DNA of 64,000 nt from Fumia xinanensis (GTDB lineage Bacteria; Bacillota; Clostridia; Oscillospirales; Ruminococcaceae), in NCBI RefSeq assembly GCF_014384905.1, contig NZ_JACRSV010000002.1:434001-498000 (forward strand). The letters are read 5' to 3'. Both the position numbers and the translations under genes were made by a program. Of this stretch, positions 58,412-64,000 are shown piece by piece. Position 1 is the first letter of the stretch, and every line of letters starts with the position of its first letter. The notes under the pieces are model-generated. The model worked only from the letters and a program-made list of their open reading frames with translations, did not search any database and was not told the origin of the DNA.

Positions 58412-59506
58412 TTATTCACCGAAGAAAACCGGCTTGCCGGTTTCAGAGGATTTGTAGATGGCTTCGAGAATTTGGGTGACTACCATAGCCTGTTCCGGTT
58501 TGACGCAGAGCTCGGTGCCTTTTGTGATAGCGTCGTAGAAGATGTGTGCCTCGATGTCGGAGGGGCTTCCACCGGTTTTTCCATCGAAAAATGCTGCTCC
58601 GCCGGCCTGTAGGTTGGGTTTTTCCACATACTGCTTGTTGTGTTTGACGCCGTTTAACCGGACGCCGTCACGCATATCGATTCCCGCTTTAGTGCCGCAA
58701 AGGGTGGTCTGGGCTTCGCCAACTTCCAGGGTGTTCAGTGCCCAGCTGGACTCCAAGACGATGGTGGCGCCGTCTTCCATCTGGATAAAGCCGAAGGCAG
58801 AATCTTCAACGGTGAATTTTTCGGGATCCCAGTCGCCCCAGGAGTTGCCGGTTTCCCTTTGATCGCCCAGTTTTTTGTAGGCTTTGCCGACGACCATGCG
58901 GGGTTTGTAGTTGTCCATCATCCAAAGGGTAAGGTCAAGGGCGTGGGTGCCGATGTCGATCAAGGGGCCTCCGCCCTGCTCGTATTCGTTCAGAAAAACG
59001 CCCCAGGTGGGAACTGCCCGGCGGCGGATGGCGTGGGCTTTGGCGTAGTAGATTTCGCCCAGCTCGCCGTCCTCACAGGTGGCTTTCACATAATGGGCTT
59101 CCTGGGTGTGGCGGTTCTGATAGCCGATGGTAAGGAGCTTTCCGGTTTCCTTGGAGACTTTTACCATCTCCTGGGCTTCGGCAAAGGTTTTGGCCATGGG
59201 TTTTTCACAGAGAACGTGTTTGTCGGCGCGCATGGCGTCGATGGAAATGAAGCTGTGAGAGCGGTTGGGGGTACAGACGTGTACCGCTTTGATGGACTCG
59301 TCCTTCAACAGCTCTTTGTAGTCGGTGTAGACCTTGGCGTCGGGGGTACCATACTCTTTGGCGGCTTTCTGGGCGCGCTCTTCGATGATGTCGCAGAAAG
59401 CGACGAGTTCTACCCGGCCGTCGTCAGAAAGGTTTTTGAGGGCGGGCAAATGTTTGCCGTTGGCGATGCCGCCACATCCGATGATACCGACTTTGACTTT
59501 TTCCAT
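58412..59506 (-). CDS. Gfo/Idh/MocA-family oxidoreductase, first copy
   Basis: 364 residues, ATG 59506 after AAGGAAG. Typical family: VKVGIIGCGGIANGKHLPAL (GxGGIA nucleotide-binding loop), VHVCTPNRSHSFISIDAM, HVLCEKPMAKTFAEA with the EKP lysine, and GGGPLIDIGTHALDLTLWMM with the catalytic aspartate and histidine. Acts as NAD(P)-dependent dehydrogenase on a sugar or cyclitol. It lies 16 bp after the LacI gene and two bases before the second oxidoreductase; two such enzymes together can carry out an oxidise-then-reduce epimerisation. Confidence 0.92.
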   Translation of the reverse strand: MEKVKVGIIGCGGIANGKHLPALKNLSDDGRVELVAFCDIIEERAQKAAKEYGTPDAKVYTDYKELLKDESIKAVHVCTPNRSHSFISIDAMRADKHVLCEKPMAKTFAEAQEMVKVSKETGKLLTIGYQNRHTQEAHYVKATCEDGELGEIYYAKAHAIRRRAVPTWGVFLNEYEQGGGPLIDIGTHALDLTLWMMDNYKPRMVVGKAYKKLGDQRETGNSWGDWDPEKFTVEDSAFGFIQMEDGATIVLESSWALNTLEVGEAQTTLCGTKAGIDMRDGVRLNGVKHNKQYVEKPNLQAGGAAFFDGKTGGSPSDIEAHIFYDAITKGTELCVKPEQAMVVTQILEAIYKSSETGKPVFFGE

Positions 59507-59522
59507 AGAGATCTTCTTCCTT

Positions 59523-60530
59523 TCATGTTTCGGACTTCGAAAGTTTTACTGAAGTCCGGATTTCGATCCTGTGAGGGAGCACAATATGCCGATTTTCACA
59601 GGAAAGGTCTTCCAATTTATTCATCAAAAGCTCCATGGCTTTTTGACCGATGTCCAGCTGCGGCTGGGAAACCGTTGTAATAGACGGAATATAGTATTCC
59701 GCAATCTGGTTGTTATCAAACCCGATGATGGAAATATCTTTGCCCACTTCGATGCCGTTTTGATGGAATACTGACGTCATGCCGATGGCTACAGAGTCCG
59801 CCACCGCGAATACCGCGTCGGGGAGTTTGCTCCACTGCATTATCTGCTCGGCGGAGCGACGGCCGGCATTGAAGGAAAAACCCTCGTTTGTGACCAGGTT
59901 CGGGTCGTAGGGGATGCCGCTTTCTGAGAGGGCGTCTATATATCCCTGGCGGCGGAGGGTTGAGGAATAGTAAAGGTCGCCGGCGGAAGCCAATGCTACC
60001 GTGCGGTGGCCGTTGTCAATGAGGAAGCGAGTGGCCTCGTAAGCGGCCTTCTGGTTGTCGATAGTGACCAGGGGAATCTCGGCGTCCTTGACGATCTCGT
60101 TTGCAAGCACCATAGGCCAAGAGGCGGCAAATTCGCTCAGTTCTTCGGCGGAGAGGGTGCTGTGCAGAAAAATAATGCCGTCAACGAGTTTTCGCTGCAG
60201 CATTTCTATGTATTCCAGTTCGGCATCCCGTCTGGCGTTGGTGACGGCCAGCATGATGTGGTATCCTTCTTCTTCGGCAACCGACTGGATCCCTTTGATG
60301 ATTCTCGAATAAAACTGGTTGGAGATAGTGGGCGCCAGAACCAGGATTTTCATTGTTTCCAGCCGCCGGAGCGTTCGCCCCAGAAAGTTCGGGTGATAGT
60401 CAAGCTCTCGAATGGCGTCTTTGACGATGTCCGCAGTTTTGGGTTTCACACTGTCGCTGTTGTTCAGGACGCGGGAAACCGTCGCGACGGAAACACCTGC
60501 AAGTTTGGCGACGTCTTTGATGGTGGCGAT
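59523..60530 (-). CDS. LacI-family regulator with an apparent AUC start codon
   Basis: 335 residues if translation begins at ATC 60530. The full HTH is in frame: ATIKDVAKLAGVS, VATVSRVLNNSDSVKPKTA. The reading frame has TGA two codons before, so no ATG, GTG or TTG lies between the AGGAGGA site and the HTH. ATC sits seven bases after that site, exactly where ATG should be. The next in-frame GTG (60449) would lose the HTH. The sensor domain is complete (ILVLAPTISNQFYSRIIKGI, GFDNNQIAEYYIPSITTV). It should repress its own operon through the palindrome at 60546. A sequencing or base error is possible. Confidence 0.85.
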   Translation of the reverse strand: MATIKDVAKLAGVSVATVSRVLNNSDSVKPKTADIVKDAIRELDYHPNFLGRTLRRLETMKILVLAPTISNQFYSRIIKGIQSVAEEEGYHIMLAVTNARRDAELEYIEMLQRKLVDGIIFLHSTLSAEELSEFAASWPMVLANEIVKDAEIPLVTIDNQKAAYEATRFLIDNGHRTVALASAGDLYYSSTLRRQGYIDALSESGIPYDPNLVTNEGFSFNAGRRSAEQIMQWSKLPDAVFAVADSVAIGMTSVFHQNGIEVGKDISIIGFDNNQIAEYYIPSITTVSQPQLDIGQKAMELLMNKLEDLSCENRHIVLPHRIEIRTSVKLSKSET

Positions 60531-60545
60531 GGCTCATTCCTCCTC

Positions 60546-60559
60546 TGTAATCGGTTACA
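60546..60559. promoter_or_regulatory. LacI-type operator
   Basis: TGTAATCGGTTACA, close to the LacI-family palindrome TGTAAnCGnTTACA. It lies between the promoter and ribosome site of the lacI-like gene, so the operon is probably autoregulated. Confidence 0.82.
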
Positions 60560-60562
60560 TAT

Positions 60563-60591
60563 ATGATATTTCATTTTTTTTTGAAAGTCAA
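60563..60591 (-). promoter_or_regulatory. Promoter of the LacI-oxidoreductase operon
   Basis: Minus strand TTGACT (60591-60586), 17 bp with an A9 tract, TATCAT (60568-60563). Confidence 0.72.
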
Positions 60592-60620
60592 GAGCTTTTG
60601 GAAAAATCCTGCTGAAAATC

Positions 60621-60649
60621 TTGCGTTCTTTCTGGTAAAAGTGTATAAT
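60621..60649 (+). promoter_or_regulatory. Promoter of the GyrI-like gene
   Basis: TTGCGT (60621-60626), 17 bp, TATAAT (60644-60649). Confidence 0.68.
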
Positions 60650-60780
60650 AAAAATAAGGAATCCCTTTCGGCAAATTACATCCTTTTGCAAGAGAATTTC
60701 AGGCAGCTTGCCGTCTCAGCGAGGCGCTTCCCCACGGGCGGGCAATGGAATATGGGCTTACGACGATAAGGAGCAAAAAA

Positions 60781-61224
60781 ATGCAAGGTGTAAGAATTTA
60801 CGAGATTCCAAACTGCAAAATGGTCTCCTCCGGTATCGGCAGTTTCGGCGAAGAAAATTTCAACCTTTTTCTTCAGTGGTTTTCGGGCCGGCCCCAGGGT
60901 GTTTTCCCCAAGGATTTCCTCTTTTTTGACGAGGCGGGCGGCGGTTTACACTGGCTTTACCTGTATGAGGAAGGGATGGAAGTGCCTGCGGAATTCGGCG
61001 TCATCGACTTTACGGGCGGTCTTTACGCCGTCACGACGGACATCGACCAAAAGACCGATATAGACGCTTTGAATGCCCAGGTGGATGAATTTTTGAACGC
61101 CAACGGTTTTGAGCGGGATAAAAGCCGGCCGGATTTAGGCAATATCATCACGCCGCCAGCGGCGCGGGAGACGATGGGTTATTCCCAGATGGACTACTAT
61201 ACCGCGATCAAAGCAAAAGGATAA
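60781..61224 (+). CDS. GyrI-like/effector-binding-domain protein
   Basis: 147 residues from ATG 60781, which follows AAGGAG; an earlier in-frame ATG (60745) lacks a site. The sequence opens GVRIYEIPNCKMVSSGIGSFGEENFNLFLQWF and continues with WLYLYEEGMEVPAEFGVIDFTGGLYAVTTDI, resembling stand-alone AraC effector-binding or GyrI-like domains that bind small hydrophobic ligands. It has no DNA-binding domain. It is divergent from the LacI operon and followed by its own terminator. Function unknown; family assignment is moderate. Confidence 0.65.
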   Translation: MQGVRIYEIPNCKMVSSGIGSFGEENFNLFLQWFSGRPQGVFPKDFLFFDEAGGGLHWLYLYEEGMEVPAEFGVIDFTGGLYAVTTDIDQKTDIDALNAQVDEFLNANGFERDKSRPDLGNIITPPAARETMGYSQMDYYTAIKAKG

Positions 61225-61275
61225 TCCGGGCCGCGGGGCACTAAAGTGATTGCGAATGATGAAAGGGATTTGCCG

Positions 61276-61328
61276 GGCGGCAGGGGGATTGGGGCTTTGC
61301 CCCTTTTCAGACCCTGCCGCCGATTTTG
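61276..61328 (+). terminator. Terminator of the GyrI-like gene
   Basis: GGCGGCAGGG (61276-61285) pairs with CCCTGCCGCC (61312-61321), with an inner GGGGC/GCCCC stem, followed by GATTTTG. Confidence 0.75.
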
Positions 61329-61373
61329 CTCCGTCAAAACCGGCGCGGCTTCCAGTGAAAGGCGGTGAGGAAA

Positions 61374-61982
61374 ATGCCGGCGACAAAGGGACGCGGGAGC
61401 TCCGTACAGGGCGGCTCACGCTGAGGAGATTCGTTTTGCCGGACGCCGATGTGATGTTTCAAAACTACGCGGCGGACGGGCGGGTCACCCGCTTTTTGTC
61501 CTGGGAGCCCTATCAAAGCGCCGAAGAGGTCCGAAGGTTTGTGGCCTCCGGTGATCGGCGCGTATGGCCGGGAGGATTTTTACCACTGGGCCATCAAGTT
61601 TGAGGGCCAGATCGTCGGAAGCATTTCGGCGATTGGCATAGACGAGCGAAACGGCTGCTGCGAAGTGGGGTACTGCATCGCCTGTGATCAGTGGAACAGG
61701 GGAATCACCACTGATGCGCTGAAAGCGGCCATGAGCTTTTTATTTGACGAGGTGGGTTTTCGCCGGATCACGGCGAAGCACGACATCGAAAACCTGGCAT
61801 CCGGCGCGGTGATGAAAAAGTGCGGTATGTTGTACGAGGGCTGGCTGAGGGAGCATTACCGCCGGCACGACGGCAGTTACGGTGACGCGCTGGCCTACGG
61901 AATATTAAAGAAGGAATTTTTGGGCGGAGCGGGGGAATCAACCGGATTCGCCGGAGATAAAACGGAGGATTTAAATGGATAA
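61374..61982 (+). pseudogene. GNAT acetyltransferase, frameshifted
   Basis: The likely start, ATG 61374 (GGTGAGG upstream), and the C-terminal half (GAYGREDFYHWAIKFEGQIVG, EVGYCIACDQWNRGITTDAL, RITAKHDIENLASGAVMKKCGM) share one frame. The middle part (RELRTGRLTLRRF, FLSWEPYQSAEEVRRFV) is in another. Two compensating frameshifts, near 61385-61395 and 61550-61560, are therefore needed for one RimJ/RimL-type protein. An alternative GTG start at 61355 would remove the first shift but has no ribosome site. Either a recent pseudogene or sequencing errors. The last bases overlap the queH start. Confidence 0.75.
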
Positions 61983-62550
61983 GGTTTTGCTGCACTGCTG
62001 CTGCGCGCCCTGCTCCCTTTCCTGCATCGATCCGCTGAGGGAAGAGGGCATTGAGCCTACGGCGTTTTGGTACAATCCGAATATTCACCCTTGGAAGGAG
62101 TATGAGGCGAGGCGGGACTGCCTTTTGGGGTACGCAAAAGAAATTGGGATGGAAGTGCGGGTCCAGGAGGACTACGGCCTCAGAGAATTTGTGGAGAAGG
62201 TGGCGGCGGATTTGGACAACCGTTGTACCTACTGCTACGAACACCGGCTGGAGGGGGCGGCGAGATACGCCGCGGAGCACGGGTTTGAGGCCTTTACAAC
62301 GACGCTGCTGGCCAGCGTCTACCAGCGGCACGAGCTGATTGCCGCGGCGGGGGAGCGTTTCGCGAAGCAGTACGGTGTGGAGTTCCTTTATCGAGATTTC
62401 CGCCCCAATTTCCGGGCGGGAAATCAGCGGGCCCGGGAGCTTGGCTTTTATATGCAGAAATACTGTGGCTGCGTCTTTTCCGAGGCAGAGCGGTACCAAA
62501 AGCAGATCGACAGGGATAAGGCGCGGTTTTCGGAAAACGCCGGAAAGTGA
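61975..62550 (+). CDS. queH: Epoxyqueuosine reductase QueH
   Basis: 191 residues, ATG 61975 with CGGAGG. QueH (formerly DUF208) marks are complete: VLLHCCCAPCSLSCID, FWYNPNIHPWKEYE, DNRCTYCYEHRLEGAA, TTTLLASVYQRHELI, YRDFRPNFRAGNQRARELGFYMQKYCGCVFSEAERY in consecutive segments. The paired cysteines bind a 4Fe-4S cluster and a second metal site. The enzyme performs the last step of queuosine tRNA modification, reducing epoxyqueuosine. Other queuosine genes are not in the window. Confidence 0.94.
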   Translation: MDKVLLHCCCAPCSLSCIDPLREEGIEPTAFWYNPNIHPWKEYEARRDCLLGYAKEIGMEVRVQEDYGLREFVEKVAADLDNRCTYCYEHRLEGAARYAAEHGFEAFTTTLLASVYQRHELIAAAGERFAKQYGVEFLYRDFRPNFRAGNQRARELGFYMQKYCGCVFSEAERYQKQIDRDKARFSENAGK

Positions 62551-62621
62551 CGGTGGAGGAAGCAAAGGACGGAGAGGGCTGTATGCCGGGGACGCGGGCG
62601 TTTCAAACAGGAGGATGTGGA

Positions 62622-63098
62622 ATGGAAAGGGATTGCTGTTTTCGTTGGGAGGACGGTATTTTTCGTTACCGGGCGGCGGCTATTATCATCGAAAACGGCT
62701 GTGTACTCATGGCGGGCAACGAAAGGGCGGACTACTGTTACTCGGTGGGCGGCGGCGTCCACCTGGGGGAAACCGCTGAGGATGCGGTGGTTCGGGAAGT
62801 GCTGGAGGAAACGGGTATGCGCTACGAAATCGACCGGCTGGCGTTTATCCACGAGGATTTTTATGACGGGGATGGAGCGGCAATTGGACTTCGCTGTCAC
62901 GAAGTGGCCTTTTACTTTCTGATGAAGCCCAGGGGCAGCCAAAAACTCAACAGCCACAGTGTCTGTTCCGAGGGAAGGGAGTCCATGCATTGGATTCCCC
63001 TGGACGAATTGGGGAAATACAAAGCGTTTCCCGCCTTTTTTGCCGAAAAGCTCCAAAACATCCCCATGCAGGCAGAGCATATCGTGACGGTGGAGTGA
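62622..63098 (+). CDS. Nudix hydrolase
   Basis: 158 residues from ATG 62622, supported by AGGAGG; longer frames overlap queH without a site. The Nudix box is GGGVHLGETAEDAVVREVLEETG, matching Gx5Ex7REUxEExGU. Before it, RYRAAAIIIENGCVLMAG forms the usual beta strands. Such enzymes hydrolyse nucleoside diphosphate derivatives with Mg2+; the exact substrate is open. Confidence 0.9.
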   Translation: MERDCCFRWEDGIFRYRAAAIIIENGCVLMAGNERADYCYSVGGGVHLGETAEDAVVREVLEETGMRYEIDRLAFIHEDFYDGDGAAIGLRCHEVAFYFLMKPRGSQKLNSHSVCSEGRESMHWIPLDELGKYKAFPAFFAEKLQNIPMQAEHIVTVE

Positions 63099-63185
63099 GA
63101 AGAGCGGCGCCGACCGGTACGGGAAACGGTCGGAGGGAATTTGAACTCTGATTTTGAGAAAATTCCTGTTTCAAACAAAAAAAGC

Positions 63186-63214
63186 TTGCATTTTGCCAAA
63201 AACTATGGTATCAT
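63186..63214 (+). promoter_or_regulatory. Promoter of rpmE
   Basis: TTGCAT (63186-63191), 17 bp, TATCAT (63209-63214). Confidence 0.65.
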
Positions 63215-63252
63215 ACTATTTCGAGAGATGTGTTGCGAAAGAGGTGAAGAAA

Positions 63253-63456
63253 ATGAAAGAAGGAATTCATCCGAAATACGAACCCACAACCATCAAATGC
63301 GCTTGTGGCAACGTGATCGAGACCCGATCCACAAAGGAAAATATCAGCGTTGAAATCTGCTCCAAATGCCATCCTTTCTTTACTGGAAAGCAGAAACTGG
63401 TTGATACCGGCGGACGTGTTGACAGATTTAAGAAGCGTTTTGGTATGGATAAATAA
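63253..63456 (+). CDS. rpmE: 50S ribosomal protein L31 (zinc-binding form)
   Basis: 67 residues from ATG 63253 (GAGGTG upstream); longer frames begin in the promoter. Typical L31: MKEGIHPKYEPTTIKCACGN, ENISVEICSKCHPFFTGKQKLVDT, GGRVDRFKKRFG. The CAC and CSKC cysteines bind zinc, marking the C+ form that is used when zinc is plentiful. Located in the large ribosomal subunit. Confidence 0.97.
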   Translation: MKEGIHPKYEPTTIKCACGNVIETRSTKENISVEICSKCHPFFTGKQKLVDTGGRVDRFKKRFGMDK

Positions 63457-63478
63457 GATTATTCTAAATGAAGCGTTC

Positions 63479-63551
63479 GAGGCGGCTTTCAGAAATTTCA
63501 AAAAAGGAGAAATCCTATTTTGGGCGTTCTGAAAGCTGCCTCATCTGTTTT
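63479..63551 (+). terminator. Terminator of rpmE with long loop
   Basis: A 16-bp stem (63479-63494 with 63527-63542) with one G.T pair and a 32-nt loop that itself contains an ATTTC/GAAAT pair; CTGTTTTTA follows. Confidence 0.8.
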
Positions 63552-63613
63552 TACGGGGAAATTGAAACTTCTCTTCCAGGAGAGGGGTCTTATTGATATG
63601 GAAAGGATGCGGC

Positions 63614-64000
63614 ATGAAGGATTATCTCACCATCGAGGGTTTTGCGGAAGATGAGTTCGTGGAAAAAAAATCCCGGTTTATCGGTTACGCGAAGCACGTG
63701 GAAACCGAGGAGGAAGCGGTTTCTTTTATAAATGAATTGAAACAGAAACACTGGGACGCGACACATAATGTATATGCCTATGTTTTGCGGGACGGGCAAA
63801 TCAGGCGCTATTCCGACGACGGAGAGCCTCAGGGTACGGCGGGCATTCCCACATTGGACGTGATCTTAAAGGAAGGCGTCGTCGACGTCTGCGTGGTGGT
63901 CACAAGGTACTTCGGGGGGATCCTGCTGGGCGGCGGGGGCCTGGTGCGGGCCTACTCCCTGGGGTGCCGGGCGGCGCTCAAAGCTGCCAAAAAGCTCCAC
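63614..64000 (+). CDS. YigZ/IMPACT-family protein (partial, N-terminal 129 residues)
   Basis: The gene runs off the window end. It starts at ATG 63614 after GAAAGGA. Motifs: FVEKKSRFIGYAKHV, HWDATHNVYAYVLRDG, RYSDDGEPQGTAGIPTLDVI, VVVTRYFGGILLGGGGLVRAYS, all diagnostic of UPF0029/YigZ. Bacterial members have an N-terminal nucleic-acid-binding-like fold and no firmly established role. The C-terminal DUF1949 domain would lie beyond the window. Confidence 0.93.
   Translation, partial: MKDYLTIEGFAEDEFVEKKSRFIGYAKHVETEEEAVSFINELKQKHWDATHNVYAYVLRDGQIRRYSDDGEPQGTAGIPTLDVILKEGVVDVCVVVTRYFGGILLGGGGLVRAYSLGCRAALKAAKKLH

Overview
The window looks like chromosome of a Gram-positive anaerobe of the class Clostridia, probably Oscillospiraceae or a relative. 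The GC content of most genes is fairly high. There are many TTGACA/TATAAT promoters with 17-bp spacers, strong Shine-Dalgarno sites, cell-wall-binding (CW) repeat proteins, a CIRCE heat-shock operator, a Crp/Fnr-ferredoxin pair and many enzymes typical of gut Clostridia. The taxon is an inference from gene content only.

Positions 1-7014 hold a sugar-phosphate locus. It contains the end of a fructose-type PTS IIC, an HPr-Enzyme I fusion, a triosephosphate-isomerase-like enzyme, a YjbQ protein, an SIS isomerase, a ribulose-phosphate-3-epimerase-like enzyme and a DeoR regulator. Three copies of a 20-bp motif surround the isomerase gene, and a decayed type I-C-like CRISPR array of three repeats sits between yjbQ and the SIS gene. 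Positions 7045-17560 are housekeeping: a Crp/Fnr regulator, a ferredoxin-like protein, a Dabb protein, a RING/DUF2628 membrane protein, prfB, a methyltransferase bracketed by 74-bp copies of the prfB 3' end, a MATE pump, a cytidylate-kinase-like protein, a PAP2 phosphatase and htpG under CIRCE.

Positions 17764-35851 form an exopolysaccharide locus of the Wzx/Wzy type: acyltransferase, phosphoglycosyl transferase, two Wzz-like proteins, phosphoesterase, five glycosyltransferases, polymerase, GH5 hydrolase, flippase and DUF1919 protein. One Wzz-like protein is fused to a degenerate EAL domain, which suggests control of chain assembly by c-di-GMP; no tyrosine kinase is seen. Positions 35989-42250 hold a hybrid histidine kinase between two related BspA-like surface proteins, followed by a DUF255 protein.

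Positions 44589-50736 are the most notable part: a candidate RiPP (ribosomally made, modified peptide) system. A 36-codon precursor-like gene overlaps a regulator gene. Divergent from them runs a tight five-gene operon: HprK-like kinase, S26 peptidase-PqqD fusion, radical SAM/SPASM protein, acyl-carrier-FkbH fusion and nucleotidyltransferase. I know of no described system with this combination and found no lasso cyclase, lanthipeptide synthetase or exporter in the window.

Positions 51061-64000 hold a 1915-residue surface protein with CW repeats, two tRNA-Ser genes, a LacI/two-oxidoreductase operon whose regulator seems to start at AUC, a GyrI-like protein, a frameshifted acetyltransferase, queH, a Nudix hydrolase, rpmE and the start of a YigZ-family gene.
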